A DNA stretch of 64,000 nucleotides from Symsagittifera roscoffensis (lineage: Eukaryota > Xenacoelomorpha > Acoela > Convolutidae), in contig NC_087062.1 in assembly GCF_963678635.1 (NCBI RefSeq), positions 9,842,670 through 9,906,669 on the forward strand, read 5' to 3'. Position 1 is the stretch's first letter. The number at the start of each line of letters is the position of its first letter. Below, in pieces: positions 1-10,752 of the stretch. The notes beneath the pieces were generated by a model, which was not told where the DNA came from, ran no database searches, and saw only the letters and a program-made list of their open reading frames with translations. Position numbers and translations under genes: made by a program.

Positions 1-640
1 TTGTAAGGCCTCATTATGCTCCTTCGGTTCGGATATTTTACCCAAATTCCCTTCAGTAGACATTGTTTTTAAGTTCTTACCGTCAAGTATACACTCCAGA
101 CAGTTTTCCGCGATAGACGCTATGTTGCGGTGGATATATGGATACCAGATATCCTTTGCCGCCGCGAACATATTAACTTTACCGTGATGAAAGTAACGTA
201 GACGATTAATTAATTGCTTTATGAAGAGTATTTGGAATGACTAATTTGTCATCTATCCACAAACAGTTTTCTTTAATATGGAAATCATTAACAAATTGTG
301 CGTAATATCGATTCATTGCATAAGTTTTTGAAGCGTTATCTGGGTCCTCAGATATAATTATCTGATAAATGGCTTCCAACTGGAGATCTGATGCATATTG
401 CGACTCAACAAAATTGAGCTAAGAATATCTATATTTTTGTACTATTTGTCTCCGTAGTGGTTGCATTTAGTTTTCCTTCTCCGACTAACTCAACAACTTG
501 ATCTTTGTCACTACTGGTTATACTATGATGGCGTTCTGAAAATTTCTCTATTTTCCGAATTGATTTCTCCACAATAATTGAATGTTTGCTATGAATAGAT
601 TCTGTGTGACTGTGCTTACAAGTAGAACTCGCTCCAACTA
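1..640 (-). pseudogene. Integrase N-terminal (H2C2 zinc-binding) region and RH-IN linker, Ty3/gypsy
   Basis: Minus-strand translation of about 1-430 contains LWIDDKLVIPN, then a short run holding FHHGKVNMFAAAKDIW and, further on, AENCLECILDGKNLK. This is the usual H-H-C-C spacing of the zinc-binding domain that precedes the catalytic core of Ty3/gypsy integrases, which bind the LTR ends. Bases about 430-640 continue as a charged linker. In-frame stops occur in the 190-240 and 420-430 areas. The catalytic DDE core is not in the window. Confidence 0.75.
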
Positions 641-912
641 ATCTAATTATAGCAGAGTTTGACCGTCGGCGTGGATTATCTTGTGCCCGTCGGCATGTGC
701 AAATATCTGAATTCTGATTGGTTGGCTTGTCGTTGCATGTTCGTTCGCCCTCTAGCGGCCATATTCGCTTACGAATTTTGCATATGGCCTTTTTCTTTTC
801 TAATTTCTAGTTGGATATTTCACCGCTATCTTTATTATGATAATGAACAGAGTTCGGGCCCTTGGATGCTTTGCATTGATTTAATTTTTGCGGCCGTGAA
901 TATACTGTTCTA

Positions 913-2190
913 AGCCGACACAGGTTTCGCTTCGCTGTTCGGGTGTCTGGAAAGATAGTCCGCTGAACCAATTTTTGCCCCCGGCTTGTGTTCTACCTCA
1001 AAATCAAACGGAATTATTTTATCGATCCATCTTGCGAACCAAATAAACATTCTTTTGTTCTTTTTATCATTTCCGTTTTATAAAGGATACTCGCGCTTTA
1101 TGATCGGTAAATATTTGCAATTTCCGTCTTAGGACATTATTCCTGAAGTATTCTGCCCCCAGACATTCGCAAGCATTTCTAGTTTATTTGTGGAGTACCC
1201 CTTTTTGGCGAAATTTAAATAGCGCGATGTGAACGAAATTGGCTCACACCCTTTGGTACTAAGTTGCCCTAATACGGATCCCAATCCATTGTGACTAGCG
1301 TCGCACACTATTCTAATATCTTTATGCATGTCAAAATGCCAAAATTTTACGATGTTTGCCACCTGACGTTTCAAATTTTCAAATGATCCCTGACACTCCG
1401 CCCTCAATACGTATTCGTTTTTCTGCTTAATAAAGGTCTTATTGGGGCTGATGACTCTGCAAATGCTGGTAAATACTTGTGTAGACTGTGAATTGATCCA
1501 ATAAGTTATTTTAGCTGTGAGATAGTGTGAGGGGGCGGTTTCAGTGCCTCGATTGCCTCCATTTTCCGAATGAGCGGCAATTTTCCGGTCAACGTAATTT
1601 TCTGTCCTAGCCATTCACATTCTTTTTGGGCGAAAGTACGTTTCGTTAGCTTCAATGACATGTTTTCTTTTTCCAACTTCCTTAGGAGTTTCGCGAGGGT
1701 TGATATATGTTCTATTTTAGTACCTTTAGTTACTACTAAGGTATCGTCGATAAACGCATGCGCCTTTGGATATTCCGAAAGGATCGAATCCGGTACTTGT
1801 TGGAATTCCGCCGGCATCGTGGTTAGACCCTAATATCCGGTTTTAAATCTACATGTTCAGCTCAATTTATTACCGACTAGTGAGAATTTACAATGCAAAC
1901 TGTAATTTTGGCTTAACGGCAGTTGTCCGTATGCATGCGTTAGATCCATAGTGGAGAAGTATATTTCGCCCGATTTCTTTTCACCTATCATTTGACCGAC
2001 GTCGTCCATTAGTTCCTCGATGTTTGGCATTTGGTCATTGTTCTTATGCATCCGTTTATTTAATTCGCGTGCCTCGAGTGCGAGTTCTACCGAGCCGTCC
2101 CTCTTGACCGGAATTACAATCGGAGATACAAAAAAAACTTATCAAGGCAATCTTCCATTTTTTCTATATGCCCTTGTTCGATATATGTTA
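913..2190 (-). pseudogene. Reverse transcriptase and RNase H, Ty3/gypsy, frameshifted
   Basis: Several minus-strand segments in different frames add up to one RT-RNase H. About 2190-1857 holds fingers motifs (PIVIPVKRDGS, then YFSTMDLTHAYGQLPLS with the first catalytic Asp). 1817-1506 holds the catalytic box as FIDDTLVV, followed by a thumb-like segment. 1614-1129 holds RNase H with IVCDASHNGLGSVL. About 1130-913 ends with the RNase H tail FEVEHKPGAKIGSADYLSRHP. The FIDD box differs from the YLDD and YVEDD boxes of the two other elements. Frame changes near 1560, 1850 and 1130 make it non-functional. Confidence 0.85.
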
Positions 2191-2760
2191 TCAATTTCCC
2201 TGTCGAATTTTATTGCGAAGTTTTATTGACACCCTTCGTCCTTTTTGTTGAATCGACATAAGGTTTGCCAAAAACTCGGCTTGTACCTTATAATTACGTA
2301 TTTTCCTCAACCGTTTGAAGAGATTAGAAAAAAGCTTACTGAAGTAATCTTGCCACTTCTCCAGTTTATCGTCGTTGTCAGAGTTGGCTTCATCCTGGAT
2401 CGACATCACTTTGTGGCCTGGCTTCTTCTGGACTAGTTGCAATCTCAATTCGGCCGTCAAGTCCCGTCCGATGATGGACGGTCGAGATCCTCCGACGACT
2501 TTGATTGATGGAGATGTCACCCAGCCATTAGACACCAGCTCCACTCTCAGTGTCCTCAGTAAGTGTATAGGGTTACTTCCTTAGTAGCAAAACTCGTGGT
2601 CATTCGGCTCGATTTCTTACAGTTTTATACCAAATTTTTTCCGGAGTTCGCCAATGTTAAATATCGAGATCAGTGACCCACTATCGATCCATAAGCTCGT
2701 TTTCCGCACGTTGATTTTAACAGGAAGTTTTTCCCCCGCCACTCTTAGCTCCGCATTTTT
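2191..2760 (-). pseudogene. Aspartic protease remnant, Ty3/gypsy
   Basis: On the minus strand near 2700-2640 the translation LWIDSGSLISIFNIG carries the D-S-G catalytic triad of a retropepsin. Downstream at 2544-2191 the flap and C-terminal part follows, including SIIGRDL, the conserved I-I-G-R-D element. The two parts are in different frames. It lies between the gag and RT remnants, as expected for this family. Confidence 0.75.
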
Positions 2761-2939
2761 TTTGTTCTAACCTCGATTACCATGTGGTCCCCCCTTCCAG
2801 AGCTGTCAGAATCCCACGGTCGAACACGTTTTTCTTGGGGTGTATTCACCCATCCCTCCGAGCTTCCGTGTTGCGATTCGTCACCCTCCATTTATTCCAA
2901 TTCGAATTGCTATTGACCGTCCTGTCGTTGAAGTACCCC

Positions 2940-3700
2940 GACGGATGATCTTCGCCGATTGTTTTTCTTGGCCCGCCACGTCCGCTCAAAATGCCCAATT
3001 TTACGACAAAAGTTCATGTGCTTCTTTGTGAACCCGGGTTTATCACACTTATAACATCTACGGTCTGCCGCGTTCATATGTCCTCGGTACTATCCTTCGC
3101 CTTGGGTTTGGCCCCTTCCTCTCCCCGGTTGTTCTGTGTCTCTGGTCGTAACGCCAGTTTTGGCATGTTTGTCCCCCGCTCGTAGGAAAAGGCAATGCGA
3201 TACGCTTCTTCCGGGGTTTTTGTGGCTCTACACAACTCATTTTGACCGTCGCGATTCGTCAAGTTAATTATCAACACATCGCGTAACACTCGTGCTTCCA
3301 GTGTGCCGAAGGAGCAACGAGCCGCCAGTCCACTGAGAACCGCATGGAAGTGCTCAAGTGAATCCCCAATTCGCTGTTTCCTTGACAGTAGCTGAAAAAC
3401 TTCGTATGTTTCTTAGCGTTCCTTCTTGAACTCCCCCTCCATCGCATCGAGCACCCTTGGATAACGTGAAGCCCCAAATCCAGATGTGGCTTTCGTTTGT
3501 GAAATTCGTCCTGTCCTCTATCCCCATGCAAATGTATAGATTCGAGACTAGAGTTTGCTCCCTCTGTAACAGGTTTTTCCCATCGACGTTTTCCAGCAAC
3601 GAAGCTATTTACTTGGCGTCCAGCGTACTAGCGAAGTAGAAGTTCACCGCATTTATAGAATGCTTCGCAATCATTCCCCACTAGAAGCGATTTATCCGAA
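2940..3700 (-). pseudogene. Gag remnant with cysteine knuckles, Ty3/gypsy
   Basis: Minus-strand pieces 3599-3354, 3531-3271 and 3289-3074 read as one capsid/nucleocapsid region across frame changes. The segment ending in RIAFSYERG is followed near 3060-2960 by CYKCDKPGFTKKHMNFC and CRKIGHFERTW, which look like two degenerate CCHC knuckles with some metal-binding positions lost. Such knuckles bind the element's RNA. No intact start codon or complete frame remains. Confidence 0.65.
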
Positions 3701-5754
3701 ACTCCCATAACATTGGGGGTTCTGCACTTTTGAGAGGCCAAAAGGAGCTAATTCCAAGTGAATTCTTCCCCCCACTTGGGCCTGCTTGCTACACCATGTT
3801 GAAAATGCCAGTTTGATACTTGAAACAAATCGTTTCCGTATAAACAGCTTAACTGTATCATGGATAATGTTTCAGAGGTCATCCGGAGGTGTCAAACACT
3901 CCGAAGGCCAAACACCTCTCAATGATGTCTAGCACTTGAAGAAATGAAATGATTGACAAGAGAAACTAGCATGAACTAAACAAAAACTCAGATGACTAAT
4001 TTAGCACTATGACACTACACATTATCAGGAACAAAAATTATGCTTCTTGTAAGATTAGTTTTGGCATGAACGTTTTTCAGCAAAAAACCACAAAACTGAT
4101 TATAAATAACGAAAAAAAAACGCTCAATTAAAAAAGAATTACAGCAAAAAATGATCTTCGATTTTACTATCAATTACAACAATATTAACCGATGAATGAC
4201 TCTTTTCTAATTCAGCTGCATTTACAATTTTGATTCAAACGTTTTTTTTTGTGATCAGTCATTAGCCAAACCTTATATTAAAAAAAGTGCTTCACATTTA
4301 GTGTGAACAAAATAAACAAAATTATACAGACGAATTTCTCATGTCCTGGACGATCTTCATTCTAAGCAAAAAATGAACCTGGAAAAACAGACATATGCCG
4401 AGCTTCGATTCTACTCTTTCAAGGGTGGTCGGACGAAAAAATTGTAGCCTAATGTTAGGAAGGTTCGTTTTTGTGGACAAAACTGAAAAACAAACTTCAG
4501 ATAAAAATAATTTAAATTTCGAAATTTTGAAATTTGAAGTTGCAATTAAAATCCTGGATGAAACCTTACTTGGTACATTCAGATACATTTTTATGTTTCC
4601 CTAGTGATTATCACTATTACTGAATTGTAAAAAAAAATCAAGTTTTTCCAATTAGAGCACTAATTTTTTGTTTGTGATTTGATCTTACTCATCTTACAAA
4701 TTTTTCAGTCTCGTGACATGAGCGAAACACAGCGGCAATTTTTAAAATCTTCTACGTTAATAAAAATAAGAGTATTTGGTTTCTTGTATCTAGAAATTAA
4801 CTGTCCTTTCATTTTCACAAATGTGAGGGGTCAACAAGGTGTTTAGAAAAATAACGGTATCCGGATCACAATTTTGGAGTTTTCAGCTGTGTTTTGGCTC
4901 GTTTTTAAATTTATATTACTTTCGAAACAAGGATTGAAAAACGCTGTGGAATTAACGCGGAGTCTATCAAACAGAATAGTTTGAAAAATATATATGTTAA
5001 GAAAATAATTTAAAAATTATCAGGTACCGAAACAAATTACTGTAAACGCTGAGTAAACTGCAATAAAAATTGCAACCATTGATGCAAGAAATAGCTAAAA
5101 TAACGTACGTCAAAGTTGTTTTAGAAAAAATCTGAAGTTCTGCATTTAATCAAACTTTTTTGAACCCAATCAAATGAGGCAACTTAATTACTTTTTTACG
5201 CTGAGTTAATTTTTTTGTCCAAGTCCCGATCCATTGTGCTTGCAAAAGATAGAAGGTTTGAGTTCTCGAGCTTTTCTTGAGTTAATTATAATCGAATTGA
5301 AAAAAAAAGCTCACACCATACCCGTTACTTCCCACTTTATAAAGAAGTAAGAACATTAATACCAACCGTCTTTCTATTTTTTAAAATTTGAATGTTCGGA
5401 ATAAGTGTTAGCTACACATATGAAAGCTTAAATTGATCTACCCGTTTTTGGCTCAAATGTCTGCTTTCGTGTTGTTTAATCCAAAAGTATACGCCTAAGA
5501 AAATACGTTTTAAAAATTTATGTATTTACGAAAGATGCAAAGACATTTTTTTCTAAAGTAAATGGAAAGCCTGTTTTTTTCAAAAACTTTATTCATGAAC
5601 ACACTACTTAATATGAGGCTAAACCCCAAACTTTTCCTTGGATCAAAAAATTAAATTGTTTTGTATCTGCTAGAGTGCTGGGGGCTGCTTTATATTATGC
5701 GGACTAAAAGAACAAAATTGGAAAGTTTAAACACATTTTTTTCAAATTGGGTTA
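3701..5754. other. AT-rich non-coding stretch
   Basis: No convincing gene, RNA or mobile-element signature. Open frames in it are short, have no recognisable motifs and lie in homopolymer-rich sequence. It separates two decayed retroelements. Confidence 0.6.
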
Positions 5755-5774
5755 AAATTGAACAATAAGCAAAC

Positions 5775-6020
5775 AGAGCAGTGCTCGTATTTGGATCAGA
5801 GCTCGTGTTTGGAGCTGAGCTCGTGAGTTTGGAGCAGATCACGTGTTCGTAGTACAGCTTTTTGTGGATTGGTCCTCGTGTTGGATGCAGAGCCGGTGCT
5901 TGGAGCTCGTGTGTGTTTGGTACAGAGCCGGTGCTTGGAACTCGTGTTTGGAGAGAAGCTCTTTTCTGGAGCAGAGTGGCCCGTGCTCGGGAAGAGTTCG
6001 AGTTTGGTTCGAGGAACGCT
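5775..6020 (+). repeat. Degenerate tandem repeat of a GCTCGTG-TTTGGA module
   Basis: The motif GAGCTCGTGTTTGGAGC and close variants recur roughly every 20-35 bases about ten times. The stretch is GC-richer than its flanks and immediately precedes the first recognisable coding of the RT element, so it may be that element's 5' end or leader. Unit length is irregular, so it is not a clean microsatellite. Confidence 0.6.
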
Positions 6021-6022
6021 CG

Positions 6023-6871
6023 TGGTATCATGAGGTGGACTCAGAGAATTATCAAACCGCCTAGTTATCAGGGGTATAATTCTGATTCGCAGCTCAGTGT
6101 TTCCAATACCAGTGGGTTTGAAGTGGAAGACTTGTTAATATCACAAGATAACAATGACCGCGTTAATGTTACACTGACAAGCAATGGCCGCACAGAATTA
6201 ACTCAAGCCAAGCAAGACCTGCAAATAGAAGATTTGCTACCAGAAACTGATCCGAATCTAGAAAGCCATGACGAAGACATAATGATGGAAGCTTTCGGTG
6301 CGTCACTTGACAAATCAACTTGTCTTGATCATTCGACTTGGACTGAAGGATGGGTGAAAAGTGTACGGTTGCCAAAAAAAAACTATATTTTTTACCTAAT
6401 GGTAACATTGGTAGGAAGTACCTGGACCTCCTGACACATGAACTGAAGCTTCTTTCTACCACTGCTGATTCCGCTTCAGAAAGAGTTCTGGTGATGAGTC
6501 GTGTTTTGTTACAAAGAGATCCAATGATCAAAGCATCAAAAGACATTCGAACACTTATTGGACGGCTCATTCAAGACTGGAAGGAAAACAAATTCGACAA
6601 GTTGTTGGCGAAAGCAGTGAGATGTGGCACAACGAAACAAATAAATCAAGATAATTTGGACGACAAACATGTCTCGAAAGTGTTTGCTTCATTAATGATG
6701 AAAGGCAAAGTGAGAAGCGCTATGCGGTGGCTCTCGGAGAGAACAAGCGGGGGTGTGCTTGATCCGATGCAGGAGGTGAAGAAAGGTGTGACCGTTGAAG
6801 TCAAAGCATCCAGAGCCACACAAAACACATCTCTCTTCGCGATTGCAAGTGCCAGTTTTGCCCGACTATGA
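6023..6871 (+). pseudogene. N-terminal region of the RT/endonuclease element
   Basis: Two overlapping frames (5862-6434 and 6350-6871) join across a frameshift near 6350-6430. The first part is acidic and serine/asparagine-rich; the second is helical and contains KVFASLMMKGKVRSAMRWL followed by SGGVLDP. The helical part occupies the position before the RT fingers in this family, and its role is not known to me. The GC-rich repeat at 5775-6020 reads through at its start, so the true start codon is unclear. Confidence 0.6.
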
Positions 6872-6989
6872 AGATGTTATAATCAGTTCTGCTTCCATTG
6901 AAAAGACGACACGTTCTTTGCAGGGCAAATCGGGAGCTTCGATAAGAGATTCTTAGCATTGGCAGACGGTTTTATTACGTCATGGGGCT

Positions 6990-8039
6990 CACAGTTTACA
7001 CTTGAGAGACGAAGTTGCAACTCTCGCCACAAAAATGTGCAATCAAATCTTACCATGGTCGAAAGTGCGAGCACTGGTTTCTGGAAGATTGATTGCGCTT
7101 GATAAATGACCTGGCGTGCCACCTATTGGCATAGGCGAGTGTCTACGGAGAATAATTTGCAAAAGTGTGGCTGAGTTCAGAAAAATTGATCTTGAAGAAA
7201 TATGTTCGACTGATCAATTAGCTTGTGGGCTGAAAGCTCGCATTAAAGGTGCAATTCATGTGCTCTCTGATGTTTTTTAATGACATCAAGGAAGGTGGCA
7301 TGCTGTTGATGGATGCATCAAATGCTTTCAACTCGCTCAATCATGAAACAGCGTTGTGGAATGCTCGAATATTGTGGCCTAGATATTCTAGATTTCACTT
7401 CATTACTTTTAGAGGCTTCGCGTCGCTTTTCATTCCTGGCGCCGACGAAGTGATATACAGTAGGGAAGGAACAACATAGGGAGACAGACCCACTGGCAAT
7501 GTTCTTCTATGGTGTTTCACTTCTTCCCCTGATTCGGAAGTTCTCCTCCTGATCCGAACAGTGTGTTACAAAGTTGGTATGCTGATGATTCTGCGGCCAT
7601 AGCAAAACCCAAGAAATTGGATATATGGCTCAAAAACTTGATTGAGGAAGGTCCCGCCTTCAGTTACTTTCGAGAGCCTTCCAAAAGTTTCCTGATTGTC
7701 GATAAACAATATGCTGAAGAAGCGCATCACATATTTGACAAGTACTCGATTAGTATAGTAGAAGGGAAGAGGTTTTTGGAGGGTTTCATTGGAGACGGAA
7801 ATGAGAAGGACATCTACCTGAAAAAGAAAGAACTTGAGTGGGTAGACAAACTTGAGAAACTTTCTTTTGTGGCAAAAACAGAACCACAATGCGCTTTATC
7901 AGGACTGACTAAGTCCCTACAAGCGGAATGGAATTTTTCCCATCGTGTTTTGGGTGGTTCTAGTCAGCTTTTTCAACCACTAGAGAACCTTCTGATGGAG
8001 AAATTTTTACCTGCGATACTTGGAACTTCGTCGATTTGA
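6990..8039 (+). pseudogene. Reverse transcriptase domain of the RT/endonuclease element
   Basis: Fingers: about 6996-7270 encodes LATKMCNQILPWSKVRAL and, after a stop, GVPPIGIGECLRRIICKSV. Palm motif A: 7249-7479 encodes MLLMDASNAFNSLNHE, the first Asp being catalytic. The catalytic pair lies in WYADDSAAIA at about 7570-7600. A thumb-like helical segment runs to 8039. In-frame stops at about 7105, 7270 and 7477 and frame changes between these blocks inactivate it. The conserved order and motif content make the RT call firm although the protein cannot be translated as one piece. Confidence 0.8.
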
Positions 8040-8042
8040 TCA

Positions 8043-9056
8043 ATGGAGAGACGTCTCTTTTGTTTGCCAGCAAGAAAGGGTGGTCTTGGAGTGTCTAACC
8101 CAACCAGTTTCGCTGATGAGTCTTACAACACGTCACGGGAAGCAGTTACGGTTCTTTATGATGCTATTGGTGATCCGCACGGTTTTTCCCATGAAAACCA
8201 CAGAAATCAAATGTCACGATCGCGGAAAACACATCATCGAATAATGGAAGAAAAACATGAAGAGTTGTTGCGGGAGTTAATGAATGAGCTACCAGCAGAC
8301 CAAGTTCGCCCAGTAAAAAGAATCAATGAAGGAAACTTGTCTGCCTGGCGGACAGCGTTACCAATTTTTGCAGAAAACTTTGATTTTTCGGAAGTGGAGT
8401 TTCGGGATGCATTGAGTGTCCGGTATAACAAAAACTTGAACGCTTCGCCAACTTTTTGTGATGGTTGCCAGTCACCAATCACCCTACGGCATGCGTTAGC
8501 GTGCAAAAAAGGTGGTCTCCTAACTTTATGACACAATGAGGTTAGGGATGCTGTAGGCGGCTTAGCTTCTTTAGTGTGGAAGGATGTACAGAGAGAGCCT
8601 GTTATTATAGAATACAACCCGCAAGATGAGACACCCGCATTAATTGCAGATTTGTTTTGTCGTGGAGTTTATGTTAGACAGGGAGTAGCGTCTTTTGATA
8701 TTCGACTGACACCAACGCCATCTCCTATCAAAACAGAAGCTCCATGAGTGTTTTTGTGAAAAAGACAAAATATTCAATGTCCTGAAAAACATATGTCTTC
8801 TACTCCTCTTGTCGTTTCTGTTGATGGGATGCTCGCTCCAGAATTTGCAAATTTCCTTCGGAGAATAAGAGAAGCCTTATCTACGAAGTGCGAGAAACCC
8901 TTTAGTAAAACTATGAACTGCGTGAAGTGCCGGCTGTCTTTTGCCGTGCTCCGTGCTTCCAGTGTGTGCTTCCGAGGCACAAGGACCAAGTGGAGAGTCT
9001 TGGCTCAGACCATGATTTCTTACCCTAGAGAAATTTTTATGGATGTTCTACAATGA
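8043..9056 (+). pseudogene. Zinc-finger and endonuclease-like C-terminus of the RT/endonuclease element
   Basis: 8043-8531 carries PARKGGLGVSNP and the finger CDGCQSPITLRHALAC, a C-x2-C...H...C array. After a stop, 8540-8700 continues with HNEVRDAV and IADLFCRGVYVRQGVASFDI, where an Asp followed by FDIR matches the core of a PD-(D/E)xK-type nuclease. 8793-9056 supplies TPLVVSVDGML and a helical tail. Such a nuclease would nick the target for target-primed reverse transcription; that role is inferred from family layout. The stops at 8529-8531 and about 8745 break it. Confidence 0.7.
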
Positions 9057-10229
9057 AGAGAAATTGGCTAACTATGTGCAAACTCTGCTAGTAATGTAAA
9101 ATGTGGACCTAAACGAAACAAAATGTTGAAAAAATGAACCAAATAGATAATTGACTGATTTCAAAAAAAAAACAGAGCAGTCCAATCTTGTCAGATTTAT
9201 CTACAAATGTTTTTGCAAAACTCAGAGCTAAACATTTACCCAAAGATGGATCATTTTGCTCTTTTTAGTTAATAAAAAAACTAAAATTACCTAGTTAAAT
9301 GAATATAAATAAAAGTGATAGTTAAATAAATGATAGTGATAGTTAAATAAATAGTTAAATAATAAGGATACTTGAACACAGACCCTTACACGGCCTCTTA
9401 CCCAACCCAACAAAGTTTCGGAGAAGTAAAGTTTCCTTAAATCTGTATCAGATATTAAATTTTTGCTTGATAGTCAAAAATGTTAATTGTACTAAATAAA
9501 ATTCAAAATCTTTGCTTAAAAACAAATTTTACACATTTTATGCTGAAATTGGGAGATTTTATCTGTCTAGCGTTTTGTTGGGCTCTTTAAAAAGCATTGT
9601 TTGATATAATTTTTAAAAATCAATTTTCTTCAGGGTTACGTTTGTTTAAATAAGAAACTTCAGGGTTACGTTTGGTTAATTAAGAAACACCAGACTTGAC
9701 TAAATAAATTGCGCCAAGATAATATTCTTAAAATTCTAAGCATTCTAAGCATTCTAAGAATTCTTAAAATTCTAAGCTTTTGTTCTGTTCACTTCTTTAC
9801 TAATTTAGACCCAATTTGAGAAAAATGGTTTTAAAATTTGGAAAATTGTTTGTTTTGTCCAAATGAATTAAATCAGCACTTTGCTACGCTATTTAGGTCA
9901 GCGAGCGTCAATCAAATTAGGATCAAAGTTATTCAAACTATTAGCCCTAACAACTTATTAGGAAGCAATATATTCAATTCATCCAAGGTGCCAATTTGCT
10001 GAGCCCCATGATATCTTTCGGTCTGTTCTGTGCCAAACTTTTTTGTCAAAAACTGTTATTAAAAAGTTAATAATAAACTGTTAAACTTAAAAAAAACGAA
10101 ATTATAAAAACCACCCAGAGCACAAACACTCAAACGTCCGAACTGCATTTTGCTGACTTGTTTTCAAAGTCTGATCAAATAGTAAGCTACATTGGTATAG
10201 CTGCTAAAGACGAAACTATCTAATCGTTC
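9057..10229. other. AT-rich non-coding stretch
   Basis: Nothing recognisable apart from short local duplications, for example repeats of GATAGTTAAATAAAT near 9320-9360 and of CATTCTAAG near 9740. Confidence 0.55.
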
Positions 10230-10752
10230 CGACTTTTGATACGAAAGTAACGGAATATTTGTGCTCGGGTGGGTTTTTTTTCTTCAGACAAATTTCGACT
10301 TTTTAACTAGCCATTTTTGACGGAATTTTTTCATATCATTCAAAAAGTATTGTTGTCCTGAGCTTCATTTAAAAAAATTGCCTGTGATCATTTTTTGTAA
10401 AGTTATAGGGGTTTAAGGATTGCCATTTTGGCCAATTTGGGACAATTAACGCGCGATATATTTCGCGCTATTAACGCGCAAGCGGAGATTTAATCCGTCT
10501 TAGAAATCGTTCCAAATTGTTTGAAAGAAGCTTATTTGCCATAATTGATTTGTTACAAGGAGCGAACTCTATCCTTTTGTGCTTTATATGGCGCGTGGGG
10601 GATGTTTTTCATAAAAATAGTTCAAATTTTAGAAAAAAATTTTCATTTTTTTTATTACCTTTAATTTTTTTTGTTATTACTGCTCCATAAACTTCAAAAG
10701 GCAGTCCGAACATTCAGGGCTTCGCCCTGATACGAGCAGTCTTGTTAGGTCT
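10230..10752 (+). repeat. Hairpin-ended dispersed repeat, copy 1
   Basis: This ~520-bp block recurs in inverted orientation at 29905-30425 and more divergently at 29045-29527. Shared landmarks are AACGGAATATTTGTGCT near the left end, GCCATTTTGGCCAATTT in the middle with alternating GCGC/ATATA after it, and a terminal hairpin CAGGGCTTCGCCCTG at about 10716 followed by CGAGCAGTCTTGTTA. No open frame. It is probably a non-autonomous DNA element; the class is unresolved. Confidence 0.7.

Larger units (their letters stand above)
1..3700 (-). mobile_element. Decayed Ty3/gypsy LTR retrotransposon (gag-pro-RT-RH-int order, truncated by window edge)
   Basis: Reading the minus strand from about 3700 down to 1 gives, in order, Gag with zinc-knuckle-like cysteines, a DSG protease, RT palm and fingers, RNase H and the zinc-binding domain of an integrase. 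This is the Ty3/gypsy domain order. The reading frame changes several times and stops interrupt it, so the copy is dead. The rest of the integrase and any 3' LTR would lie left of base 1. No 5' LTR was recognised near 3700. About 650-912 contains no retroelement coding while both sides do, so a ~265-bp insertion probably sits inside the pol region. Its RT sequence differs from those of both other Ty3/gypsy elements in the window. Confidence 0.85.
6020..9056 (+). mobile_element. Decayed reverse transcriptase/endonuclease retroelement (non-LTR type)
   Basis: Successive plus-strand segments in several frames form one long protein: an N-terminal helical region, RT, a cysteine-histidine finger, then an endonuclease-like C-terminal domain. 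No protease, RNase H or integrase is present and no LTR was seen, so it is not a Ty3/gypsy element. I recognise the architecture as a widespread family in aquatic invertebrates but cannot name its clade with certainty. At least five frame breaks or stops (near 6434, 6871, 7110, 7479 and 8037) show it is dead. Confidence 0.75.

Noticed and set aside
4322-4604. Overlapping open frames on both strands near 4.4 kb as a gene
   Set aside because: Short, AT-rich, no motif, no splice or start support.
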